A stretch of 64,000 bases of DNA. It comes from an uncultured Porphyromonadaceae bacterium. Lineage in GTDB: Bacteria; Bacteroidota; Bacteroidia; Bacteroidales; Muribaculaceae. The translations under genes were made by a program, and so were the position numbers. The stretch covers positions 60,375 through 124,374 of the forward strand of contig CAJKBH010000002.1 in assembly GCA_905198125.1 (NCBI GenBank), in the 5' to 3' direction. The notes under the pieces were generated by a model that saw only the letters and a program-made list of their open reading frames with translations, was not told the DNA's origin and did no database searches. Shown here piece after piece: positions 1-8,160 of this stretch. The stretch's first letter is position 1, and each line of letters opens with the position of its first letter.

Positions 1-1607
1 ATGTGCATGCGCAACGCCAGGTCGGCCGATTTATCAGCCAGACGCGGAGCACCGATGGCATACTCCTTGCCCCCCGTAGTACAGAATATGCCCGAACCGG
101 CTTCATAGCGGAACTCGTCGGGTTCTACAGGCTGCACGCCGTTGTCACGCAGATGTTCGCAGATGGCCTCGGCCAGCGGGTGGGCGCTTCGCGATTCGGC
201 ACCATAGAGCACCTGCTCGGTCTCGCGGCGCTGTCCTTCGGTTAGTGTGTCGCTGAAAAATATGTCGGTTACTTTCGGGTGGCCGGTTGTCAGGGTGCCG
301 GTCTTGTCAAACAGGATTGTGTCAGTATGTGAAATCTGTTCCAGAGCCGTTGCGTCCTTGATGATGATACCGTTGGCGGCTGCGCGCCCTATGCCTACCA
401 TGATGGCCGTGGGCGTGGCCAGTCCTAACGCGCAGGGACAGGCGATAACCAACACTGAGATGGAGGTGACGAATGCCTGCGGCAGATAGTCCGGGTCGAC
501 GCATATCCACACTATGAAAGTGAGGATGGCCAGACAGATGACGGTAGGCACGAAGAACGCGCTGACACGGTCCACGAGGCGTTGCACGGGGGCCTTGGAA
601 CTCTGTGCGCGTCGTACGGAGGCGATGATGCGTGCCAGCTCGGTGGCCGCTCCCACGCGGCGCGCCGTGATGCGCAGCGAACCGTTGATGCAGAGTGTTC
701 CGGCCGTGACCTCGTCGCCGTCGGTCTTTTCGACAGGAATCGGTTCGCCCGAAAGCATACTTTCGTCAACGGAGGCCGGCCCGTTCTCGACCGTGCCGTC
801 AACGGGTATGCGGTCGCCGGGACGCACTAACAGTGTGTCACCGGGGCGTATGGACGAGATCTCGACCGTTCGCTGCGAGCCGTCGGACTCGATTTTGACC
901 GCCGACGACGGTTGCAGTCCCATCAGCGCCTTCAGGGCGTCCCCGGCATGGCGGCGGCTGCTTCCCTCCATGAATTTTCCCGTCAGTACGAAGGCTATGA
1001 TCATGGCGCTCCCTTCATAATACAGTTCGGGCGTCATGCTCCGACTGGACAGATATTCAGGCCAGATGGTGTTGAACAGCGAGAACAGGAAACTGATCAG
1101 CGTGGAGATAGCCACGAGGGTGTCCATCGACGGAGCCTTTGCCAACAGGGCCTTGAATCCGCGCTTGTAGAATCCTGCACCGCACCAGAACATCACCACG
1201 GCGGCCATGACGGTATAGAGCCAGTCGGCGCCGGGGAAATGCAGGTGGGCCATGCAGAGCGCGGCTAAGGGAATGGTGATGGCCCATGCCGTTATCATAC
1301 GGCGTTTCAGGGACTTGAACTCGCGCTCCTCGCGTATGGCGGCTTCCTGCTGTGCCTGTGCCTCGTTGTGGTCGGAAATGAGTGCATAACCGGCCTGGTC
1401 GAGAGCGCGGGCCATCTCCTCGGGATCGGTCAGCGAGGAATCCCACGACACGCTGAGGGTGCCGGCGGCAAAATTCACGTCGGCCAATGTCACGCCCGGT
1501 ATGTTCGACACAGTTTTGCCGACGGTGTTGGCGCAAACGGCGCACATCATTCCCACGACGGGAAAGATGGCGCTGCGGTCGGCTTTTACAGGTTTCTTAT
1601 TCTCCAT
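1..1607 (-). CDS. copA: Copper-type P1B ATPase, 3' end cut by window
   Basis: Membrane pump expected to expel Cu(I) using ATP. The reading frame starts at the ATG at 1607 and stays open to the window edge, so about 535 residues are visible and the C-terminus is missing. An N-terminal heavy-metal-associated domain carries GMMCAVC (Cys22, Cys25). Membrane helices follow, then the actuator loop with SGEPIPVEK, the metal-site motif CPC near residue 389 and the phosphorylation motif DKTGTLTTG near residue 433. CPC plus a CxxC HMA domain points to the copper/silver branch; zinc or cadmium pumps usually differ at later transmembrane residues that are not in the window. The start overlaps the end of the rRNA methyltransferase gene by 22 bases, so the two are probably co-transcribed. 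Family assignment is firm, metal specificity is inferred. Confidence 0.9.
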   Translation of the reverse strand, partial: MENKKPVKADRSAIFPVVGMMCAVCANTVGKTVSNIPGVTLADVNFAAGTLSVSWDSSLTDPEEMARALDQAGYALISDHNEAQAQQEAAIREEREFKSLKRRMITAWAITIPLAALCMAHLHFPGADWLYTVMAAVVMFWCGAGFYKRGFKALLAKAPSMDTLVAISTLISFLFSLFNTIWPEYLSSRSMTPELYYEGSAMIIAFVLTGKFMEGSSRRHAGDALKALMGLQPSSAVKIESDGSQRTVEISSIRPGDTLLVRPGDRIPVDGTVENGPASVDESMLSGEPIPVEKTDGDEVTAGTLCINGSLRITARRVGAATELARIIASVRRAQSSKAPVQRLVDRVSAFFVPTVICLAILTFIVWICVDPDYLPQAFVTSISVLVIACPCALGLATPTAIMVGIGRAAANGIIIKDATALEQISHTDTILFDKTGTLTTGHPKVTDIFFSDTLTEGQRRETEQVLYGAESRSAHPLAEAICEHLRDNGVQPVEPDEFRYEAGSGIFCTTGGKEYAIGAPRLADKSADLALRMH

Positions 1608-2848
1608 TCTTTGGGATACATATTGTTGGCGCGGTTCCCGAGGTTCTTGACGAAGCCGAGGGGGAATCCCTTGTAGGTCAGCACCGTCACGCCTGCGGGG
1701 GAACCGGCGGGCAGAGTAATGGCGTTATGCCTCAGATAGTCCAGGGCCGTCGTAAGGTCAACGTCAGCCCGTGGATATTTGTTTGCGTCGAATGTGATGT
1801 CAAGCGCTGCCGTGGGGTCGGGAATCAGGTTCTTACCCTTCATGACCGGCTCCGGATAACCGTCGCACAGCACCTTGCATCCTTTCAGCAATTGGGAGAG
1901 TTTTGCCTTAGGATTTCTGACGGGCCGGAGTTCGCCGGGTTTGCGGAGCGCGGCCACGAACAGGCCCTCGCTGTCGGTGATGTGCGGCATGAACCGCACG
2001 GCATGGTTGGGGGATGGATAGTCGGCATGACCCGGCACGAGTGCGGCGCATCGCAGCTGAATCGGCTCGAGACCGAAGTTGTCGACCAGCCACTGCAGGT
2101 TGTCGTCATCCTCGGCGGTGTTGAACGTGCAGGTGGAATAAATCAGAATTCCGCCGGGCAGGAGGGCGTCGACGGCGTCGGCGAGTATTTCGCGCTGCAA
2201 CGCGGCGCATTGCTGCACCAGGCCGGGGCTCCATTGCGAGCGGGCCACCGGTTCCTTGCGCATCATTCCTTCGCCCGAGCAGGGGGCGTCCACGGCCACG
2301 ATGCTGAACAGAGGTCCGATCTTGGCCAATGCCGATACCGGGCTGTTGGTGACGACGATGTCGGGATAGCCCCATTTCAGCAGGTTCTCGCGCAACACGG
2401 CGGCGCGTGTCGGCACGAATTCGTTGCTGATTAGGGTCCAGCCGTCGGGCAGCGCGTTGAGTATGGAGGTGGATTTGCCGCCGGGAGCTGCGCAGGCGTC
2501 CAACACGAGGCCGGGAGGCAGGTCGGCGGCCACTTCCTGAACAATAGACTCATAGAACATCGAGCCGGCTTCCTGCACATAGAACACGCCGGCATGCAGC
2601 AGCGGATTGAGCGTGAACTGCGGCCGCGCCGGCAGGTAGAAACCTGACGCGCACCACGGCACCGGCCTCAGGTTCCCGTAGCCCAACGTCCCGGCTACGG
2701 CCTGTGGCGTGCACTCCGGCATCTTGCGCCTGTTAATCTTGATGCTGACCGGTGACGGCGTGTCGAGCGCGGCGAGTAATGCCTCGCCGTCAATGCCCCG
2801 CATCCCCCGCACCATCTCCTTGAACCCCTCGGGTATCGCTGTCTCCAT
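1586..2848 (-). CDS. RsmF-like 16S rRNA (cytosine-C5) methyltransferase
   Basis: NOL1/NOP2/Sun family enzyme that transfers a methyl group from SAM to cytosine in rRNA. In this 420-residue protein the SAM loop LDACAAPGGKS lies at residues 116-126, VDAPCSGEG at 186-194 with Cys190, and the catalytic motif YSTCTFN at 237-243 with Cys240, so both family cysteines are present. The C-terminal 130 residues fit the RsmF-type RNA-binding tail, and the DAPCSGEGM form resembles RsmF rather than RsmB. An upstream in-frame ATG at 2944 would add 32 residues that read like intergenic sequence, so I chose METAIPE at 2848. The end overlaps the copper ATPase start. The exact target cytosine cannot be told from sequence. 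Confidence 0.88.
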   Translation of the reverse strand: METAIPEGFKEMVRGMRGIDGEALLAALDTPSPVSIKINRRKMPECTPQAVAGTLGYGNLRPVPWCASGFYLPARPQFTLNPLLHAGVFYVQEAGSMFYESIVQEVAADLPPGLVLDACAAPGGKSTSILNALPDGWTLISNEFVPTRAAVLRENLLKWGYPDIVVTNSPVSALAKIGPLFSIVAVDAPCSGEGMMRKEPVARSQWSPGLVQQCAALQREILADAVDALLPGGILIYSTCTFNTAEDDDNLQWLVDNFGLEPIQLRCAALVPGHADYPSPNHAVRFMPHITDSEGLFVAALRKPGELRPVRNPKAKLSQLLKGCKVLCDGYPEPVMKGKNLIPDPTAALDITFDANKYPRADVDLTTALDYLRHNAITLPAGSPAGVTVLTYKGFPLGFVKNLGNRANNMYPKEWRIRNL

Positions 2849-2921
2849 ATCTGCAAAATTAACAAATTTCGGGAAATAACGGAAATATATAAAGTCCGAC
2901 CATGCTTTGTGTATCAGCTGC

Positions 2922-2983
2922 GACTGGAGTGGCGGTGTCCTCACCGCCCTGATGTTGACGACGTGGACGTCGTCATTCCAGTC
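2922..2983. repeat. 62-bp REP-like palindromic element, copy A
   Basis: Bounded by inverted ends GACTGGAGTG and CATTCCAGTC. Inside are a perfect 7-bp hairpin (GGCGGTG, loop TCCT, CACCGCC, 2931-2948) and an 18-bp near-perfect palindrome, GACGACGT-GG-ACGTCGTC (2957-2974). A second copy lies in opposite orientation at 7950-8010. It sits in the gap between the MBL-fold gene and the rRNA methyltransferase gene. Confidence 0.75.
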
Positions 2984-3011
2984 ATTGACGGCGTGAAGTG
3001 AGTGACGATGC

Positions 3012-3947
3012 TTAGCGGAAGATGTAGAGGGGGGAGGATTCGAAGCGGGGGAGGGCGGAGAGCTGGATGTCGGCGGTGTGGTCGGCTATGTCGGTCATGG
3101 CGTTGCCGACACGGCGTCCTCCGGTCTCGAGCACGTCGCGCACGGCCTTCAGGGCCTTGGCGGGCGTGTTGTTGTCGAGCGACAGATGGCAGAGGAACAC
3201 GTATTTCAGTTCCGGATTGACGGCCGATTCCAGGAAGCGGGCCGTCTGCATGTTGTCCAGGTGTCCGTTGCTTGTGGCGATGCGCGCCTTGAGGTATTCG
3301 GGATAACGGCCGGTGCGGAGCATGTCGGCGTCGTAGTTGGCCTCTATCACCAGGTAGTTGGCCTGCCGCATGTAGAAATCGGCGCGTTCGGCCACTTCGC
3401 CCAGGTCGGTGGCCAACACGAAACGGTGACGGCCGAACTGCAGCGAGAAGCCCATGTTGTCGCTGCCGTCGTGCGGCACGTCGAATGCGGTGATCTCCAT
3501 GCGGCCCACCTTGAAGGGTATCTCCTTGAAGATGGGGGAATGATAGTCCTTGATGCGTTTGGATATGTTGTGGCGGCGCAGTATGCCGTTCAGCACGCGG
3601 GGCGTGCAGTAAAGCGACATGTGGCGGTTGGTGCGCAGCAGCGAATAGGCGTAGCGCACATGGTCGGAGTGGTCGTGGGTCAGCAGCAGGGCCTTGACGT
3701 CCTGCATCTTGATGCCATGCTTGCGCAGCGACATCTCGATATGGTCGGTCTTGACGCCGGCGTCCACTATTATGCCGCCGCGGTCGGTGCCTATATAACA
3801 GCTGTTGCCGCTCGATCCGGAACCGAACGACATGAAATACAGCGGGTCGTCCACCTTCAGGTCGTCGGAGGGGCTGACGGCTAAGTCGGATTCGAATTCC
3901 TCGAACGGAAGCATCGGCTGGAGAGTGGGGACGTAACGCGGACTCAT
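3012..3947 (-). CDS. MBL-fold metallohydrolase, YycJ/WalJ-like
   Basis: Metallo-beta-lactamase-fold hydrolase of 311 residues. The zinc-binding motif THDHSDH is at residues 90-96, preceded by the SGSSGNS stretch (43-49) typical of the YycJ/WalJ branch, with later metal-ligand candidates in VPHDG, ATDLGEV and LCHLS. YycJ-like proteins are thought to be DNA exo- or phosphodiesterases; that function is inferred for this protein. An N-terminal extension of about 35 residues precedes the fold. Its ATG overlaps the stop of the upstream methylase gene (ATGA), which implies translational coupling. An antisense frame over the same bases is a codon-bias shadow. Confidence 0.82.
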   Translation of the reverse strand: MSPRYVPTLQPMLPFEEFESDLAVSPSDDLKVDDPLYFMSFGSGSSGNSCYIGTDRGGIIVDAGVKTDHIEMSLRKHGIKMQDVKALLLTHDHSDHVRYAYSLLRTNRHMSLYCTPRVLNGILRRHNISKRIKDYHSPIFKEIPFKVGRMEITAFDVPHDGSDNMGFSLQFGRHRFVLATDLGEVAERADFYMRQANYLVIEANYDADMLRTGRYPEYLKARIATSNGHLDNMQTARFLESAVNPELKYVFLCHLSLDNNTPAKALKAVRDVLETGGRRVGNAMTDIADHTADIQLSALPRFESSPLYIFR

Positions 3948-4702
3948 CGGCGGCCACCTCCTTTCCTGGCGGCCGGCGGTGCGGCCTGAGGCACATGGAT
4001 CAGGAATATGGCGGGACGCTTGTCGTAGTCATACTTGGCCGTGCGCCATTTGGCTGCGGCGCGGGTCCTGATGGACTCGGCGTCGGGGTCGGTGATGTCC
4101 GCGGCCACGCACAGAAGCGTATCCGGGCGCAGGGTCTCGGCCAGGGCCTTGACCATGGCGTTGTTGCGGTAGGGCGTCTCGATGAATATCTGCGTCTGTC
4201 CGGTGCGGGCTGCGAGGCGTTCCAGTTCGATGATGCGCTGGCGGCGCGCCTGCGGGTCCTGCGGCAGATAACCGTTGAAAGCGAACCCCTGGCCGTTGAA
4301 GCCGCTGGCCATCAGTGCCAGCAATATGGACGAAGGCCCGACGAGAGGTATGACCTGCAGGCCCTCTTTCTGGGCTATGGCTACGATGTCGGAGCCGGGA
4401 TCGGCCACGGCAGGGCAGCCGGCGTCGCTGAGCAGTCCCATCGGAGTGCCTTGGCGCAGAGGGTCGAGCCATCCGGATATGACGGCGCGGTCGGTGTGGG
4501 TGTTCAGTTCATGGAAGGAGCATTCGTCGATGGGGAAAGCCGGGTCCCAGCGGCGCAGGAAACGGCGTGCGGAGCGCAGGTTCTCCACGATGAAATGGCG
4601 CAACTCCCTGACCACGCCGAGGTTTCCGGCGGGGAGCACATCGGCGAGCGGAGCGTAGCTCAGCTCAGACGGGACGAGATATAGCGCGGTTTTCAGCTCC
4701 AT
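3944..4702 (-). CDS. RsmI-like tetrapyrrole-methylase-family SAM methyltransferase
   Basis: Member of the tetrapyrrole methylase fold that includes RsmI, the 16S rRNA C1402 2'-O-methyltransferase. The signature SDAGCPAVADPG is at residues 92-103, and GPSSILLALMASGF plus IETPYRNN match the SAM and dimer regions. At 252 residues it is slightly short and lacks the extra C-terminal domain of E. coli RsmI; it ends in a basic tail (ARKGGGRR). Bacteroidetes often carry a short RsmI paralogue, so the rRNA target is likely but not certain. The first 38 bases overlap the end of the upstream lipoprotein gene and the last four overlap the MBL-fold gene, so the three form one transcript. Confidence 0.8.
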   Translation of the reverse strand: MELKTALYLVPSELSYAPLADVLPAGNLGVVRELRHFIVENLRSARRFLRRWDPAFPIDECSFHELNTHTDRAVISGWLDPLRQGTPMGLLSDAGCPAVADPGSDIVAIAQKEGLQVIPLVGPSSILLALMASGFNGQGFAFNGYLPQDPQARRQRIIELERLAARTGQTQIFIETPYRNNAMVKALAETLRPDTLLCVAADITDPDAESIRTRAAAKWRTAKYDYDKRPAIFLIHVPQAAPPAARKGGGRR

Positions 4703-5273
4703 CGGGTTTCTTTGCAGTCGTTATGTTCATCAGTGCGCCCTCCATGCCGTCGGCTATGACCTTGCGCGTCTCGATGCGCAGGTATCCGCTGCCGAAATCA
4801 TACTCCACGCGGTGAATGTCGGCGTCGGCGTGGACCTGAGGCGAGGGGGGAATCATGTCGCTTTCGTCAAGGTTCAGGGTCTGGACCAGGTAATGCTCCA
4901 GATCCCAGGGCAGGAGGTCGCCTATGTTGGTGTTGCGGATCACGGCCGAGGTTGGCGAAGTGACGTCCACTTCCCAGATTCCGGGGGTGCCGGTGATGTC
5001 GGTGTACAGGGGTCGCCCCTGGCCGTCGGTCAGGACACCCTTGAAATCATAGTTGACGGAATCGAGGCGCTCGCCGATGCTGAGGGCGTCGACAAGGCTC
5101 CGGACGGTCATGGCGATATCGTTGTCGGCATGATAATACTCGGCCGGCGCGGTCGCGACGGTGTCGGAATCGGCTATGGCCGCCTTCCGGTTCTGTCGGT
5201 TACAACCTCCCGACGGCACCAGCATCAGGATGGCCGCCGTCAATGCGCTGATGTGGAAATAATGACGAATCAC
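4665..5273 (-). CDS. Hypothetical lipoprotein
   Basis: A 202-residue protein of unknown function. The N-terminus is a hydrophobic signal of about 23 residues ending in PSGGC, a weak lipobox, so it is probably lipid-anchored after export. No known domain was recognised; the body is acidic with regular short strands. The C-terminus runs 38 bases into the RsmI-like gene, so the pair is co-transcribed. A possible promoter -7 box on the minus strand (TAATTTTG, 5362-5369) lies about 90 bases upstream. Confidence 0.6.
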   Translation of the reverse strand: MIRHYFHISALTAAILMLVPSGGCNRQNRKAAIADSDTVATAPAEYYHADNDIAMTVRSLVDALSIGERLDSVNYDFKGVLTDGQGRPLYTDITGTPGIWEVDVTSPTSAVIRNTNIGDLLPWDLEHYLVQTLNLDESDMIPPSPQVHADADIHRVEYDFGSGYLRIETRKVIADGMEGALMNITTAKKPDGAENRAISRPV

Positions 5274-5361
5274 TTTGTATTCCTCTCTCTCTTCCTGTGC
5301 GAAACAGCCTGTATCAGTTATATATTTAATGTGAAGTACAGACAGTTTCTGAAAAACTCTG

Positions 5362-5369
5362 CAAAATTA
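5362..5369 (-). promoter_or_regulatory. Possible Bacteroidetes -7 promoter box
   Basis: TAATTTTG on the minus strand matches TAnnTTTG, about 90 bases upstream of the lipoprotein gene that starts at 5273. No TTTG -33 box is seen at the expected distance, so support is modest. Confidence 0.35.
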
Positions 5370-5387
5370 ATTCTATTTTTCCATATA

Positions 5388-5417
5388 AACACATAAATGT
5401 CAAAAAAAGTTAAGGGA
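5388..5417. repeat. Shared 30-bp intergenic motif, copy 1
   Basis: This stretch, built around AAATGTCAAAAAAAGTTAAG, recurs at 11837-11865 with one substitution and one A less. In both places it abuts a terminator-like hairpin just downstream of a minus-strand gene. Confidence 0.6.
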
Positions 5418-5427
5418 AGATGACAAA

Positions 5428-5462
5428 AGAGGTCGTGTCTTTTTTTTGTTGACACAACCTCT
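5428..5462 (-). terminator. Hairpin downstream of the outer-membrane barrel gene
   Basis: AGAGGTCGTGTC pairs with GACACAACCTCT over 12 positions (one G-U) around an 11-base loop. It lies 27 bases past the stop of the minus-strand gene ending at 5490. On the minus strand it is followed by a T-rich stretch, so it probably ends that transcript. Confidence 0.6.
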
Positions 5463-5489
5463 CTGTGCGTTATGATGTTGTTGAGAATG

Positions 5490-6209
5490 TCAGAATGTAT
5501 AAGCCACGCCTAATGACATGGTCATGACCTTGGAGTCGATCTTATCTTTGAGGAACGGATATTGGACTCGGTAGAAATATGAGAAGTGATTGCCGGTCTC
5601 GACGGCCATCTCTCCCATGATTCCGAGGTTGAAGTATGTGCCGAAGCCTCCGTTGTAATCTGTCATCTTATCCGAGAAATATATGTACGACTGGGCGTAG
5701 AAAGTTTCGGTAAGATATGGACCGGCTCCTACACGGAATCCGACCTTGCGGCTGATAGGAGCACGCATGTTCATCAGGACGGGAATTGTGATGTTCCAAG
5801 AATGAACCTCGTTGGCGCGTCTGAATGGCAGGTTTGTCTGCGGTATGTCGTCGTAACAGGAACTGTGGATTTCGGCACCGTTGTTGACATACTGGATGTC
5901 GAGCCCCGGGGTCAGGCTCCATGTCCTGTTAAAGCGGATATCGTAGTTAGCTCCTATCATCGCGCCGACACCCCATCCGAAACGGGCATTGCGGAAAATT
6001 AGCTCATTGGTAGAAGTGTTCCACAGAATCGGTTCGATGCATTTATGCGATAGGTTGACAGCGGCGTGTACGCTCCAACGGTTCTTGACATCCTCGTTAC
6101 TGTCGTCCTGCGCGACAACGGGACTTGAGATTCCAGCTATTGCTAATATCAAGAGCAATGAAATTCGATAAACTGTTTTGTTTTGCATGATTTTAGGATA
6201 GGAGTTCAT
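5490..6209 (-). CDS. Outer-membrane beta-barrel protein, PorT-like
   Basis: About 239 residues with a signal peptide (cleavage probably after SSPVVAQ) followed by alternating hydrophobic strands rich in aromatic residues and ending in GVAYTF, a terminal aromatic residue typical of outer-membrane barrels. Motifs such as GAMIGANYDIRFN and GAGPYLTE resemble PorT and porin-family barrels; the ligand or partner is unknown. The ATG at 6209 overlaps the stop of the upstream lipoprotein gene (TGATG); a start at 6188 would give an equally good signal peptide. The coupling suggests that the barrel and the lipoprotein act together at the cell surface. Confidence 0.65.
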   Translation of the reverse strand: MNSYPKIMQNKTVYRISLLLILAIAGISSPVVAQDDSNEDVKNRWSVHAAVNLSHKCIEPILWNTSTNELIFRNARFGWGVGAMIGANYDIRFNRTWSLTPGLDIQYVNNGAEIHSSCYDDIPQTNLPFRRANEVHSWNITIPVLMNMRAPISRKVGFRVGAGPYLTETFYAQSYIYFSDKMTDYNGGFGTYFNLGIMGEMAVETGNHFSYFYRVQYPFLKDKIDSKVMTMSLGVAYTF

Positions 6210-7312
6210 CAGGGCCAACGTTTTAGGATATCAAATTTTCCATCAGTGATACAGTATGCACCGGCTAATTCCCAGTCAAAATCCATGTTGTCACTAAATC
6301 CTTGGTATTTGATATTCGCGTGACATACTAATGTCGGATATGTATAACAATAGTTTCCGGCATTCAATGTGACATTACACGGAATGGGAAGGAAAATATC
6401 ATGATCGCTATGTCCATTTCGGTTCTGCTGCGGAGACACTTTGAAATCTGATTCATATATATTTCTTAAACTTATCACAGACTCCGTTCTTGAACTATAG
6501 TTTATCCAACTGCCAGCAACTTTTTTGCGAAAACTCAACTCAACGTGAAGGCGACCTTCCCATAAGTAGGCACCTCCTGGGAAAGATGTTTTCTCGATGT
6601 CACGACGTGCTTCAACCTTAAATTTGCGTTTACCGTTTTTAATCCATCCAGATGAATACATAACGCCTTTTGGAACCTCTTTGACGCGGTCGCCGGTAAA
6701 AATAAAAGTCCCATATGGTTCTTCAATAAGCGGTTGAATGGCTGGTGTGGAAAGAAATTCTTCAAGAGTTATTGTTTTATCGGAATCAGAATATGTAAGA
6801 CCATATTCCTTTAAACTCTGGTATGATGGTGTCTTGATCTTGTTGATTTGTTGATTGGCGATTATTATATTGCCGGATGCAGGAGTAACATAGGCATAAA
6901 CAGGTTCTTCCATTGGAAGATAGATACCGCAATCAGCTCCCTCATTAGCATAATAGAATTCCGGATGGCGTTGTTTGAACAGTTCAAGGTCTTCTTTGGT
7001 GTCGACGAGGCTGTCTACTTCTTCAAGCGCGCGGACATACTTCTCTTTTAGCGAGACAAACCCCGGCACTAACTCTCTGATATACTCAAAACGTTCTTCC
7101 TCTGATTCCAGATTCATGACGTTGGTTAATACATTGTTGAGAGCATTTGCGTCTATGAACTGCAATACGGAGTCCTGAGTCATACAGATGTCAGGATTGA
7201 AGCCTCGTGTGCTGCGACTGTTATTCTCCGTTGAGGATGGCTGAATGTAGTCACCCGTACATGCACCAAACATGAATGCGAAGCATAACAGGATGAACAG
7301 TTTTGTTTTCAT
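6209..7312 (-). CDS. Hypothetical surface lipoprotein
   Basis: A 367-residue protein with a clear lipoprotein signal: hydrophobic stretch and lipobox FGAC (Cys18), followed by acidic and polar residues that in Bacteroidetes favour outer-surface export. The middle (residues about 95-125) is charged and probably helical, the rest beta-rich, and a cluster of cysteines lies near the C-terminus. No family was recognised. It is translationally coupled to the following barrel gene. A function in binding something at the surface is only an inference from the pairing. Confidence 0.6.
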   Translation of the reverse strand: MKTKLFILLCFAFMFGACTGDYIQPSSTENNSRSTRGFNPDICMTQDSVLQFIDANALNNVLTNVMNLESEEERFEYIRELVPGFVSLKEKYVRALEEVDSLVDTKEDLELFKQRHPEFYYANEGADCGIYLPMEEPVYAYVTPASGNIIIANQQINKIKTPSYQSLKEYGLTYSDSDKTITLEEFLSTPAIQPLIEEPYGTFIFTGDRVKEVPKGVMYSSGWIKNGKRKFKVEARRDIEKTSFPGGAYLWEGRLHVELSFRKKVAGSWINYSSRTESVISLRNIYESDFKVSPQQNRNGHSDHDIFLPIPCNVTLNAGNYCYTYPTLVCHANIKYQGFSDNMDFDWELAGAYCITDGKFDILKRWP

Positions 7313-7381
7313 TGTTTTTGATGATTGGGTTGATATTGGTTAGTTATGGTTGTAATCCTTATGTCGGACTATGGGAAAACG

Positions 7382-7765
7382 TTATTGTTGAGAGGATGCG
7401 TCAATACTTCCTATGTAGATGTAGTCGGGAGTGCACAGCTTGATAATGCCCTGTGTATCATTATTCAGGATATAATCGACAAAAAGACCCTCATCCTCAT
7501 AGACGACTAAGGGAGCAGTGTCGGTGCAATCCCAGACCTCATAGGACTCGATTTCCGAGGTGTCGAGAGGCTGTATGCCGCTGTCTTTGTCGACATAGCA
7601 GATTAAAGGAATAGCAGGAATCTTATAACGGTCTTTGCAGTCATCTTTTGGCTGTTTTGGCACTTTCTTCAAAGTAATGGTGCGTTTGGTACGGGTCGCA
7701 GCATCGACAGGCATCGCCACCAAAGCCAGAAGCGCGAGGCTTAAGATAGTAATTAGTTTGTTCAT
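7382..7765 (-). CDS. Small secreted hypothetical protein
   Basis: A 127-residue protein with a typical Sec signal peptide (hydrophobic LSLALLALVAMP, cleavage near VDA) and a beta-rich body containing four cysteines that could form disulphides. No domain was recognised. It lies 69 bases upstream of the lipoprotein gene on the same strand and may share its transcript. A promoter fits upstream (CTTG, 20 bp, TAATTTTG, 7793-7824 on the minus strand). Confidence 0.6.
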   Translation of the reverse strand: MNKLITILSLALLALVAMPVDAATRTKRTITLKKVPKQPKDDCKDRYKIPAIPLICYVDKDSGIQPLDTSEIESYEVWDCTDTAPLVVYEDEGLFVDYILNNDTQGIIKLCTPDYIYIGSIDASSQQ

Positions 7766-7792
7766 TATGTATCGTAGTCTTGATTTTCAAGG

Positions 7793-7824
7793 CAAAATTA
7801 TGAACACTCCGGAAAAATGTCAAG
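7793..7824 (-). promoter_or_regulatory. Bacteroidetes-type promoter
   Basis: On the minus strand CTTG (near TTTG), a 20-bp spacer and TAATTTTG, a full match to TAnnTTTG. It lies 28 bases upstream of the start at 7765 and could drive the 7.7-5.5 kb genes. Confidence 0.5.
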
Positions 7825-7949
7825 TTTTGAATGATTGGAAAAATGATTGTTTTTGCAATTGGTTGAATAATAGGTAGTATGAAGTGCGTTACAATCAGTT
7901 CTCCAATCAATAAACCCTGTGATTATAGTCGCTGAACAGCCTGCGCTAC

Positions 7950-8010
7950 TACTGGAATGACGACGTCCACGCCGTCACAAATAGGCGGTGAGGACACCGC
8001 CGCTCCAGTC
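7950..8010. repeat. REP-like palindromic element, copy B
   Basis: Second copy of the element at 2922-2983, inverted. It has ends ACTGGAATG and CTCCAGT, a palindrome GACGACGT-CC-ACGCCGTC (7959-7976) and a perfect hairpin GGCGGTG, AGGA, CACCGCC (7984-8001). It lies in the 395-bp gap 7766-8160, which holds no gene. Confidence 0.75.
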
Positions 8011-8108
8011 GCCGACAATGGGAGGAGTAATCGCGCGGATTGAAAATTATATCTGAGCTATTGAAAAAATATGCTTCGGTGTTTTTATGATGGAATTATT
8101 CAATGTGG

Positions 8109-8127
8109 CGGAGGTTGAAAACCTCCG
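8109..8127. repeat. Related intergenic hairpin
   Basis: CGGAGGTT, loop GAA, AACCTCCG: a perfect 8-bp stem, followed by TTCCA. Its layout (GGCGG stem, short A-rich loop, CTCCA-like flank) resembles the second hairpin of the 62-bp elements. It lies 34 bases past the end of the TPR regulator gene but has no T-run. Confidence 0.5.
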
Positions 8128-8160
8128 TTCCATGCGCTGTCGGCTCGCAGTGTCTGATGT

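Noticed and set aside
1057..1545. A 162-codon minus-strand frame at the left edge
   Set aside because: It is out of frame with the copper ATPase, which carries the CPC, DKTGT and CxxC motifs across the same bases.
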